A stretch of DNA of 23,355 nucleotides, taken from positions 1 through 23,355 of the forward strand of contig CAZLPW010000025.1 in the NCBI GenBank assembly GCA_964561495.1. Reading direction: 5' to 3'. The stretch is from CAZLPW01 sp964561495. Its GTDB lineage: Bacteria; Fidelibacterota; Marinisomatia; Marinisomatales; UBA1611. The notes beneath the pieces are model-generated. The model searched no databases and was not told where the DNA came from. It worked only from the letters and a program-made list of their open reading frames with translations. The position numbers and the translations under genes were made by a program. Position 1 is the stretch's first letter; the number at the start of each line of letters is the position of its first letter. Below, piece by piece: positions 8,418 through 15,246 of the stretch.

Positions 8418-9605
8418 ATGATTAAAACAATAATATCGCTATTTTTTTTAACTGTGTTTGCTTTTGGGCAGTATGATTATTCGCTTGAAGATATAAATCC
8501 TTCATCTGAAAACTATGGCTTGAACATCGGGACCTCGTTTTATGAAGGCAACGTAACAATCCATTTTTTTGGGCATTTTTACTGAGGAACCTGCACTGCC
8601 CGGTTCGGGCAATTAAATGATGTGGTTGATAATCTTAAATCACAGAATTATCCAGTTGAATTGATCGGACTTGGTAAAGAAAGTCATATCGGGGACTTAG
8701 ATAATTGGATCACTGATAATGATGCCTCAGTTTGTTCAGACCCATCTCCATTCTCCACTTGGGATGCTTGGGGTGCATCTCAGAGAGATATGTATGTTTT
8801 GGACTTAAACGGTAATTTAATTTTACAGCAAAATGTAACAAGCGGTATTCCAGATGATCTTGGAGAATTAATTATTAGTTTAATCGCACCATTACCTGCA
8901 TGCATACTTGGAGAGGTATATGTTAGCGAGGCTCATACTTCAGGTGATCCTGAGGATTATATTGAAATATATAATTCAGGATCGTTTGATTGTTCATTAG
9001 AAGGGTTTCAGATTGATGATAACACAGAACTTGACGATCTTACTTTTGGGAATATTATTATTCCTACAGGTGGTTATTGGGTTGGTTATGAAGATGACGA
9101 AGAAAGCTTTTCTTCTGGCTTAAGTTCAAGCGGGGACATTGTTGTTTTTGCAGATTCTAGTGGTAATTCTTTGACCGTTACTTTAGAGCCATCTGAGCAA
9201 CTTGACGGTGTGCAGCTCTCTCAAAGTTTTGACGATAGTGGAGTTGGTTGTTATACAAACCCTACTCCAGGTACTCAGAATGGTGAATGTGTTAGTCTTA
9301 GAATTAATAAACAAGATTTAAGTCCTAATAAATTCTTATTGTATCAAAACTATCCTAACCCATTTAATCCAGAAACAATTCTGGGTTATTATCTTCCAAA
9401 TAATATGCACGTGCGTCTTACAATATATGATATGTTGGGGAGTAAGATGATTGATATTGTAAATGAAAAACAAACTTCAGGGTATAAATCAGAATATTGG
9501 AATGGTAGGGATAATAATGGTAGACAATTGCCAGGAGGGGTTTATTTATATAAAATACAAGCAGGAAATAATATTTATATAAAAAAGATGATTCTTCTTA
9601 AATAA
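8418..9605 (+). CDS. Secreted thioredoxin-like selenoprotein (Sec56-x-x-Cys59) with lamin-tail and sorting domains
   Basis: Reading through the in-frame TGA at 8583-8585 as selenocysteine gives 395 residues. Layout: signal peptide 1-17 (cleavage before Gln18); a thioredoxin-like domain about 25-155, whose first strand VTIHFFGHFY leads directly into U56-G-T-C59; a lamin-tail domain about 164-290 (GEVYVSEAHTSGDPEDYIEIYNSG); and a type A sorting domain about 305-395. The TGA sits exactly where the redox motif's first Cys belongs. The frame is open on both sides without a shift, and a SECIS-like hairpin follows. TGA is an ordinary stop elsewhere in the window. Sec-x-x-Cys thioredoxin-fold proteins are thiol oxidoreductases or peroxide-linked enzymes; here the enzyme would act at the cell surface. 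No cis-proline is obvious before the LDLNG strand (GASQRD instead). A conventional caller would start at GTG 8622 and lose the signal peptide and redox motif. The alternative is a nonsense mutation. Confidence 0.85.
8583..8611 (+). promoter_or_regulatory. UGA selenocysteine codon and bacterial-type SECIS-like hairpin
   Basis: After the TGA (8583-8585), TGCCCG (8597-8602) pairs perfectly with CGGGCA (8606-8611) around loop GTT (8603-8605). Seventeen bases separate the UGA from the loop, and the loop begins with G. This matches the published bacterial SECIS rule (apical loop about 16-37 bases after UGA, a G in the first two loop bases). The stem is unusually GC-rich for this genome and forces rare codons (GCC CGG), which suggests selection on RNA structure. 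Confidence 0.75.
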
Positions 9606-9967
9606 TGAAAAAAAAGATCAACCTTCGTGATAAATTAAAAAAGGTTGGCGAATACTGGAGCCCAAAGGTGGTAGCTGAGATGAATGATTACCAGTTTAAA
9701 TTAGCAAAGATAGAGGGTGAGTTTATTTGGCACGATCATAGAGATACTGATGAGGTGTTTATTGTTATAAAGGGTTCGATGAAAATCAAATTCCGAGATG
9801 GGGAGGTTAGTTTATCGGAGGGCGAAATGTATGTTGTTCCTGCTGGTACAGAGCATAAGCCTTATGCAGAAAAAGAATGTCAGATAATGCTTGTAGAGCC
9901 AAAAGGTGTTGTTAATACTGGAGAAGAATCAAGCGAGCGAACTGCGGCTAATGACGTTTGGATTTGA
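9605..9967 (+). CDS. Cupin-domain protein
   Basis: A 120-residue single-domain cupin. Metal-ligand motif 1 is WHDHRDTDE (His43, His45, Glu50) and motif 2 includes VPAGTEHKPYA (His84), so a metal site is intact. Small cupins serve as isomerases, dioxygenases or sensors; this one cannot be assigned. There is no signal peptide, so it is cytoplasmic. The ATG overlaps the selenoprotein stop (TAATG, one shared base), which indicates translational coupling, although the upstream product is exported. It ends with TGA, direct evidence that UGA terminates in this genome. Confidence 0.88.
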   Translation: MKKKINLRDKLKKVGEYWSPKVVAEMNDYQFKLAKIEGEFIWHDHRDTDEVFIVIKGSMKIKFRDGEVSLSEGEMYVVPAGTEHKPYAEKECQIMLVEPKGVVNTGEESSERTAANDVWI

Positions 9968-10091
9968 TATTGAATTAAAATAGTGATAAGTATTTTGCTA
10001 TAATCTTATTGTTTCAGAAATAGCCTATTTATATAAGCTATCATAATGTGGTTAGAAATTTTATTGCCAATAATAATTTGTAATAATAGAT

Positions 10092-10529
10092 ATGAGATAT
10101 ATTCAAAGAGTAAAAATAAATTGTAGTGATATTAAGACTGTAAAGGATGAATTTAATAATTTATTGTTCTTAAAATATTTGACAAAGCCTCTTCCTGTAA
10201 AAATCATTGAATGGGATGGTACAGATGATAGAGCTATAGCTCACCTAGCGTTTTGGTTTTTCGGATGGAGAGATTTTATAGTAGAACATAAAGATAATGT
10301 AGAGACTAAGGTTGAGTTTTCCTTCGTAGATGAGGGGAAGGCCCTACCTTTTTTCTTAAAAAAATGGAGACACAGACACGGCGCCTATAAAACTAAAGAT
10401 TATATTACTATTAAAGACGAGGTTTTTTTCACAACGGGATATTTTATTTTTGATCTTACTCTTTTTCCGGTACTTGTTTTGCCGATTATTATTAGAAAGG
10501 TGCTTTACAAAACCTACAACTGGGAATGA
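10092..10529 (+). CDS. SRPBCC-like small protein
   Basis: A 145-residue protein of alternating strands (VKIIEWDGTDDRAIAHLAFWFFGWRDFIVEH, KVEFSFVDEGKALPFFLKKWRHRH), ending in a strongly hydrophobic segment (FIFDLTLFPVLVLPIIIRKVLY) that could be the C-terminal helix of an SRPBCC fold or a membrane span. It resembles the protein at 7848 in length, in the 'K/R-I-I-x-W-x-G-x-D' strand and in its hydrophobic end. Family assignment is tentative. It stops at TGA. The 124 bases upstream contain a small inverted repeat (ATAGC 10020-10024 with GCTAT 10037-10041) and no other recognised feature. Confidence 0.55.
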   Translation: MRYIQRVKINCSDIKTVKDEFNNLLFLKYLTKPLPVKIIEWDGTDDRAIAHLAFWFFGWRDFIVEHKDNVETKVEFSFVDEGKALPFFLKKWRHRHGAYKTKDYITIKDEVFFTTGYFIFDLTLFPVLVLPIIIRKVLYKTYNWE

Positions 10530-10637
10530 AATTCTGATATTATAAATAGATGCAAATACGTATTTTTTTAACATTATAGCTATCTAGTAAATTTGTTAGA
10601 CGTCTCTGTAGATTAAAATTAAAAGGATAAAAACATA

Positions 10638-11321
10638 ATTTATTTATTCAAAAATAAACTGGCTTTGGCCATCCTGATTTTATCATCGGTTCTTATTGCC
10701 CATGGTGTCCCAACTGGGGACCAAGGATATATCCAAGAAATAAGCGGAGTTAAATTTGCTCCTTTTATGTATCTAGGTGCTAAGCATATGGTGACTGGTT
10801 ATGACCACTTGTTATTTTTGGTGGGAGTTATTTTTTTTATTTATCGTTTAAATGAAATAGCCATTTATGTGAGCCTCTTTGCCGTTGGTCATTCATCCAC
10901 ATTATTGCTAGGCGTTTTTACTGGTATCCATATAAATGCACATATTATTGACGCAATAATTGGACTTTCTGTTGTATACAAGGGCCTTGATAATCTAAGT
11001 TTTTTTAAAAAGTGGTTTGGTTTTCAGCCTGATACAAAAATTTCTACATTCATTTTTGGTCTTTTTCACGGTTTTGGTCTGGCGGCTAAGATTATTGAGT
11101 TTGATTTAGATCCAGACGGTCTTTTTACGAATTTAATTTCGTTTAATATTGGGGTAGAAATCGGTCAGCTTCTAGCCTTATCCACTATATTGATCTTAAT
11201 AAGTTACTGGAGAAAGAGGCCCAGCTTTTTATCCTATTCATACTCTACAAATATAATATTAATAATTCTAGGTTTTATTTTAGCTGGTCAACAAATACAT
11301 GGATATGTTAATTCCATTTAG
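10638..11321 (+). CDS. HupE/UreJ-family membrane protein, probably with ATT start
   Basis: A polytopic inner-membrane protein of the HupE/UreJ-2 family with its conserved segments: GYDHLLFLVGV, GHSSTLLLG, FGLFHGFGLAAK and FNIGVEIGQL, each carrying the family's His, Asp or Glu residues. HupE/UreJ proteins are linked to nickel or other metal handling. The first TTG (10665) would cut the signal-like N-terminus. The frame is open upstream, encoding YLFKNKLALAILILSSVLIAHG, a proper basic plus hydrophobic leader, and AAGGA (10623-10627) precedes ATA 10635 and ATT 10638 by 7 and 10 bases. No ATG, GTG or TTG lies between, so an ATT (or ATA) start is inferred. The anchor-protein gene follows after 8 bases, a pairing known in other bacteria. 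Confidence 0.85.
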   Translation: MYLFKNKLALAILILSSVLIAHGVPTGDQGYIQEISGVKFAPFMYLGAKHMVTGYDHLLFLVGVIFFIYRLNEIAIYVSLFAVGHSSTLLLGVFTGIHINAHIIDAIIGLSVVYKGLDNLSFFKKWFGFQPDTKISTFIFGLFHGFGLAAKIIEFDLDPDGLFTNLISFNIGVEIGQLLALSTILILISYWRKRPSFLSYSYSTNIILIILGFILAGQQIHGYVNSI

Positions 11322-11329
11322 ATAGTTCA

Positions 11330-11935
11330 ATGATTAACACAAAAAAACAATCACATAAAGAATTGCCCTCGGATTCACAGCTCTTAAAATTATCAACTGT
11401 TGCAACCTTAGTCTGGCTGGTGTTATGTGTTTGTATTGTACTTCCTGCAGAATATGGGATTGACCCTACTGGCTTAGGTAAGATCCTTGATTTAACAGAG
11501 ATGGGTCAAATAAAAACAAAACTTATGAATGAGGCGAATGATGAAAAACTGGATCTTGAGCAAAATATTCCATCCAACATTCAAGATAAAAAACTAACTC
11601 AAACCAATGATATAAAAGAAGACGTTATTCAGCTTATTCTTAGGCCAAATGATGCGACTGAAATAAAGCTAGAAATGAGGAAAGGTCTATTGGCTAAATA
11701 TAGTTGGGTTACTAAAGGTGGGGGTCTAAATTATAATTTACATGGGGACGGTTATAGAGGATCAAAAAATTCTGTAACATATAAAAAAGGCCGGATGGTT
11801 GAATCAGATAGCGGTGAGATAATAGCAGATTTTGATGGTTATCATGGTTGGTTTTTGAGAAATCGAAATAGTGAAGATGTTACCGTGATTTTAAAAACTA
11901 AGGGTGACTACATTCAGATAAAAAAAATGAAATAA
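11330..11935 (+). CDS. Transmembrane anchor protein, HupE partner
   Basis: A 201-residue protein with one membrane span near the N-terminus (about 22-42), immediately followed by the family signature LPAEYGIDPTGLGKILDLTEMGQIK. A polar linker (about 67-95) and a beta-rich periplasmic domain follow (GLNYNLHGDGYRGSKNSVTY, FDGYHGWFLRNRNSEDVTV). This matches a conserved protein annotated in other bacteria as 'transmembrane anchor protein' and commonly encoded beside HupE/UreJ. It probably works with the preceding gene in metal homeostasis; the molecular role is not known. The ATG lies 8 bases after the HupE stop, without a clear Shine-Dalgarno, consistent with coupled translation. Confidence 0.8.
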   Translation: MINTKKQSHKELPSDSQLLKLSTVATLVWLVLCVCIVLPAEYGIDPTGLGKILDLTEMGQIKTKLMNEANDEKLDLEQNIPSNIQDKKLTQTNDIKEDVIQLILRPNDATEIKLEMRKGLLAKYSWVTKGGGLNYNLHGDGYRGSKNSVTYKKGRMVESDSGEIIADFDGYHGWFLRNRNSEDVTVILKTKGDYIQIKKMK

Positions 11936-11985
11936 CAGCCTATAAAGAATTAAAAAGGATTTTAAACCTAATTACTCGCTTTATT

Positions 11986-12015
11986 TTGTTACAATCATTT
12001 GTAACAAATTGTTAC
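11986..12015. promoter_or_regulatory. Triple TTGTTAC/GTAACAA inverted-repeat array
   Basis: TTGTTAC (11986-11992), eight bases, GTAACAA (12001-12007), one base, TTGTTAC (12009-12015). The middle arm can pair perfectly with either flank, giving two overlapping 7-base palindromes. It lies about 155 bases upstream of the pilin start and just after the HupE-anchor operon. It could be a tandem operator or alternative RNA hairpins. The rest of 11936-12168 holds nothing else I recognise apart from the pilin ribosome site. Confidence 0.5.
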
Positions 12016-12168
12016 TGTTAATTAGGCTGGGAAAATTAAATTTATTGATTAGTCTAACCAAGAAAAAATAAGTTTCTATATATATTAGAGATATCGGATA
12101 AGTTGGTATAGTTTTTGATGATAATATAGTAGAACAAATTTTTTATATTTTTTAGAGGATTTAATAGA

Positions 12169-12957
12169 ATGGAAGATAAAGGTTTTACATTAATAGAACT
12201 GATAATTGTAACCATTATACTTGCTGTTCTTGCTGCAGTCGCGATTCCTCGTTTTTTAACCACCATCTCATCAAATGAGGCTGCCGTTGAGGATGCTGTG
12301 ATATCTAATATGAAAGCTGCCCTAGAGGTTTACGCTACGGATATGTATACAACCACAGGACGGGCTTTTTGGCCGACTGATCCTTTTGATGCTCTTCAGG
12401 AAAAACCAAAAGGTTATTTGTCTTCTGTTGACAATGATGGAACCACGGACGGTGATGCAGATTCAGATGGAGAGTGGACATATAACACAGCAACAAAAAG
12501 AATTACCCACCAGAGGCAGGATAACTCCCGTCATTATTGGGCCTATGATAATGGTGTAAATGTTATTGGTGGTGGTGTTGAGGCCTGGCATTCCTATCAC
12601 CAAAATGCTGGTTACTACGATGACTTTTTTGGGATACCCACTAGTGTCTACGATGCCAACCCATCTGCATTTAGTTCTTTTACTCCGATTACTTTGGTAA
12701 ATACATCTACTGGATCCCAGCATCAATTTCACATCAATAATATCACTGGTCCTAATTCAGGTGTAAGATATTTATATGTAAGAGTCTCACCATGGAAGTG
12801 TAATGATCCCAACAACGATCCATACTGCCAGCAAAGAATTTCTTGGGTTTTAGGTGAGTCTATAAAAGTCTCGGACTCATGGTTTTTGACAAATTCTGCA
12901 CCTAATGATGACAATAGAAGTATTGGCGCAGGTATAGGTAGCAGAGCTTCCTTCTAA
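12169..12957 (+). CDS. Type IV pilin/type II pseudopilin-like protein
   Basis: A 262-residue protein with a class III prepilin signal: five-residue leader MEDKG cut before Phe, then FTLIELIIVTIILAVLAAVAIPRF, including the conserved Glu at mature position 5. This marks a substrate of prepilin peptidase assembled by a type IV pilus or type II secretion-like machine. The C-terminal domain (about 40-262) is longer than in GspG-type pseudopilins (about 140) and not recognised. It contains an acidic stretch, DNDGTTDGDADSDGEW (about 89-104), that could bind calcium. AGAGGA at 12154-12159 is a good ribosome site. No other pilus gene is adjacent, so it looks like an orphan subunit. Confidence 0.85.
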   Translation: MEDKGFTLIELIIVTIILAVLAAVAIPRFLTTISSNEAAVEDAVISNMKAALEVYATDMYTTTGRAFWPTDPFDALQEKPKGYLSSVDNDGTTDGDADSDGEWTYNTATKRITHQRQDNSRHYWAYDNGVNVIGGGVEAWHSYHQNAGYYDDFFGIPTSVYDANPSAFSSFTPITLVNTSTGSQHQFHINNITGPNSGVRYLYVRVSPWKCNDPNNDPYCQQRISWVLGESIKVSDSWFLTNSAPNDDNRSIGAGIGSRASF

Positions 12958-13076
12958 ATATTATTTATTTTTCTGGGACTATTTAATATCTCTAGCAATC
13001 TTTTTCATATTTACAAAATTGATTCATAAAATCAATAATAATTTTTATTAATATGTTAAGGATTTAGTATTGCATT

Positions 13077-13523
13077 ATGGATTCAATAAAAAACCTGTCC
13101 CTATTTATAAGTAATTACACAAAAACAGATCGAGGATTACTATTATTGAGAATAGTCTTCGGGTCATTGATGTTTTACAGTCACGGGCTTAATAAAATAT
13201 TAGCAGGTCCAGAAAGATGGGGTCGCCTAGGTGGAGCGTTGACTGATTTAATTGGATTGGATTTTCTGAGGACATTTTTTGGTTTTATGGCATCATTTTC
13301 GGAATCAGTTTGTGCTTTACTAATTGCCATTGGGTTATTTACCAGATTGTCTTCATTTTTGCTTTTTTTTACAATGTTTATTGCATCGGCAAAGCATTTT
13401 GCTGATGGTGACCTTCCAGAAATGGCATTATTGTATGGTGCTTTTTGTTTTTTCTTGATACTAACTGGCCCTGGAAAGTATAGCTTAGATAAAAAATATT
13501 TTTTTAAATATTTTGAAAAATAA
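13077..13523 (+). CDS. DoxX-family membrane protein
   Basis: A 148-residue protein with four hydrophobic segments and the DoxX pattern: LLLLRIVFGSLMFYSHGLNKI (first helix plus His-Gly), FGFMASFSESVCALLIAIGLFTRLSSFLL, and a final helix ending LTGPGKYSLDKKYF, typical of the family's last strand and tail. DoxX proteins are small quinone- or thiol-linked membrane proteins with diverse roles; none can be assigned here. A small unknown gene follows after 34 bases and may share the message. Confidence 0.85.
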   Translation: MDSIKNLSLFISNYTKTDRGLLLLRIVFGSLMFYSHGLNKILAGPERWGRLGGALTDLIGLDFLRTFFGFMASFSESVCALLIAIGLFTRLSSFLLFFTMFIASAKHFADGDLPEMALLYGAFCFFLILTGPGKYSLDKKYFFKYFEK

Positions 13524-13557
13524 TCAATTTAACTAGCTATAGTAAGAAGCTGTTAAA

Positions 13558-13848
13558 ATGATTATTGATAAAAAATTCAGGATGAAAAACATCACTGATA
13601 CTATGAGTTTTAGTGCTTACCATGAGCTAACAAGAAACAAATCTGATCTAACAGAAATTGGGATGTTTAATGATTTTGATATAGTTCTTGAAATATCAAA
13701 TCAGGTAGAAAAAAGTCCAGAAAAATATGGCCTGGATAAAGATATTAAGACACAAATTATTCGTATAGTTGATGAATCTCTTCAGAAAGGTTTTCTTCCT
13801 ATTGATAAATCTATAGATGGATACATATTATTGGTAAAAAAAGTGTGA
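13558..13848 (+). CDS. Small hypothetical protein, 96 residues
   Basis: Not recognised. It is a soluble, charged protein with no signal peptide. It begins MIIDKKFRMKNITDT, has a helical middle (DFDIVLEISNQVEKSPEKYGLDKDIKTQIIRIVDESLQKGF) and ends in a hydrophobic strand (GYILLVKKV). Codon use looks like that of its neighbours, and the frame starts with ATG 34 bases after DoxX, so it is probably a real gene in the DoxX operon. It stops at TGA. Confidence 0.6.
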   Translation: MIIDKKFRMKNITDTMSFSAYHELTRNKSDLTEIGMFNDFDIVLEISNQVEKSPEKYGLDKDIKTQIIRIVDESLQKGFLPIDKSIDGYILLVKKV

Positions 13849-13991
13849 AACATTTATTAGGTAGATTTTATTTAAAAATATTCTATCACATTAAATCAAT
13901 ATATTCATTTAAAATTTTAGTTTGATTAACTGTGGATATATTTTTAGTATTTTTTTATTTTTAATCATAGATAAAATAGCTGGTTTATTAT

Positions 13992-14213
13992 ATGAAGTCC
14001 TTTAAAAAAACACTTTTAATACTTTTTTCAATAGAACTATTATTCTCTCAATTACAATTGGGTACTGATCTAGACGGAGAAGCTAGTGGTGATCTTTATG
14101 GAAGCAGTGTGTCTATGGACTCAGATGGCGACCGTGTAGCTATAGGTGGATTAGGGTGGTTGGCTGTATTGGGTGGTGCGCTGGCTTATAAGAAACTAAG
14201 AAATAAAAAATAA
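13992..14213 (+). CDS. 73-residue exported protein with tripartite membrane/basic tail: probable exosortase substrate
   Basis: The protein has three parts. Residues 1-19 are a signal peptide (KSFKKTLLILFSIELLFSQ). Residues 20-52 are a single FG-GAP-like repeat fragment (LGTDLDGEASGDLYGSSVSM...DGDRVAIGG). The tail is hydrophobic and basic (GLGWLAVLGGALAYKKLRNKK), the shape of PEP-CTERM and GlyGly-CTERM sorting tails. An exosortase gene starts at its stop codon, so the tail is probably that enzyme's recognition signal. FG-GAP-like proteins normally have several such repeats of about 50 residues. Having only part of one suggests an internal deletion, a collapsed repeat in assembly, or a truly minimal substrate. 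No Shine-Dalgarno is evident. Confidence 0.6.
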   Translation: MKSFKKTLLILFSIELLFSQLQLGTDLDGEASGDLYGSSVSMDSDGDRVAIGGLGWLAVLGGALAYKKLRNKK

Positions 14214-14725
14214 TTAGTATTTCTCCAGTTGTACGTTTTGGCTTAACCGCAATTTTTATTTTTGTGGGTTGGACACTCTTTTATGATTTATATATTTTAC
14301 CTGATGGGCGATTTGAAACTTTTTTAAGTGTATCCTCTGTAAGTCTAGCGGCGGGTTTTCTAAGTATATTTGGGGTAGAAGTAGAAAGCGGCGGGAGGCT
14401 CATAAGTTGCGTTGGCTCTAAAGCCGTTCAAATCAATAATGGATGCAATGGCCTACAACTAATTGGTCTATTCTCGGGTTTTGTTATTGCCTATCCAGGA
14501 AAATGGAAGCCAAGAACTATATTGCTTCTTCTAGGTGTGGTCCTTTTATTTATCACAAATGTATTGAGGATATCATTTTTTGCTATCTTTAATTCTAATT
14601 TTCCTGAACACTGGAATATTGCCCATGATGCCAGTTCCTATGTTTTTTTCTACCCTATAGTTCTTTCACTATGGTACATTTGGACTAATGTAAGTGGAGA
14701 AAGCTTCTCATTAAAAAGGCAGTAG
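14213..14725 (+). CDS. Exosortase-family transpeptidase, probable ATT start
   Basis: An integral membrane cysteine transpeptidase of the exosortase/archaeosortase family, with the catalytic triad positions visible: Cys in NNGCNGLQL, Arg in TNVLRISFF and His in AHDASSYVFF. About five membrane spans. It would cleave the C-terminal sorting tail of the upstream protein and transfer it to a carrier. The first conventional start (GTG 14264) falls inside the first membrane helix. Upstream codons are open and encode SISPVVRFGLTAIFIFVG, completing that helix. No ATG, GTG or TTG lies between the in-frame stop (14204) and 14264. ATT 14213 overlaps the preceding stop (TAATT, the same geometry as TAATG). 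The exact subfamily is not assigned. Confidence 0.8.
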   Translation: MSISPVVRFGLTAIFIFVGWTLFYDLYILPDGRFETFLSVSSVSLAAGFLSIFGVEVESGGRLISCVGSKAVQINNGCNGLQLIGLFSGFVIAYPGKWKPRTILLLLGVVLLFITNVLRISFFAIFNSNFPEHWNIAHDASSYVFFYPIVLSLWYIWTNVSGESFSLKRQ

Positions 14726-15171
14726 AATTAATAACTAAACTATTTGTTTTTGTAATTCTTTATTTCGGTCTGATAAGACCTATACAAGAGATACTATTGT
14801 CCGATGTAATTGTCCCTGAGATTCATTCTTGGAGTATTTTAGACTATGATGTTTCCATCGGCCACAGCCAAGATGATTTAAAAATAGAGTCTAAAAGCAA
14901 TCGATTTATTGATACTAGAATCAGCCTCCCGTTTAGCGCGTACTATTTTCTGGCGATTATATTTTTTTATCCGACTCTAAGAGGAACCCTTCCAGCTTTT
15001 ATCCATATATATAACCTGGCACTGATCTTTATTTTACCAATCTTATCTTATAGTCTGATCGGAGGGACACACTGGTTGGCGCCATTGATCAATGCTCATG
15101 AGATGGCCTACAAGGCTCTTTTTTTGTCTATTGGGATGTTGGGATTAAAGGACTTTTTTTCGGAAAATTAA
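14710..15171 (+). CDS. Exosortase-associated membrane protein, probable ATT start
   Basis: A 153-residue protein with an N-terminal membrane span (LITKLFVFVILYFGLIRPI), an extracytoplasmic segment of about 50 residues (SDVIVPEIHSWSILDYDVS...) and two or three C-terminal spans (SAYYFLAIIFFYPTL, LALIFILPILSYSLIG, ALFLSIGMLGL). A small membrane protein next to an exosortase is a known arrangement (for example beside XrtF in Bacteroidetes); here the role is inferred from position only. A start at TTG 14797 would delete the first span. ATT 14710 lies ten bases after GGAG (14696-14699) and no ATG, GTG or TTG exists upstream before a stop. It overlaps the exosortase gene's 3' end by 16 bases. Confidence 0.65.
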   Translation: MKKAVELITKLFVFVILYFGLIRPIQEILLSDVIVPEIHSWSILDYDVSIGHSQDDLKIESKSNRFIDTRISLPFSAYYFLAIIFFYPTLRGTLPAFIHIYNLALIFILPILSYSLIGGTHWLAPLINAHEMAYKALFLSIGMLGLKDFFSEN

Positions 15172-15246
15172 ATTAGTAGTGGAAAATTTTAGTAAGGCTT
15201 AAAACATTTTTTATATTTAACTAAGATCTAAAAAAGGAGTTTTTTT

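Noticed and set aside
8583..8585. TGA as a simple nonsense mutation or as genome-wide TGA reassignment
   Set aside because: Its exact placement in U-x-x-C and the SECIS-like hairpin favour Sec, and TGA ends intact genes at 9967, 10529 and 13848. The nonsense option is not fully excluded without homologues.
8622..9605. Independent gene starting at GTG 8622
   Set aside because: It would begin in the middle of the thioredoxin fold, without signal peptide or redox motif, while the same frame extends in register through the TGA to an ATG with a signal peptide.
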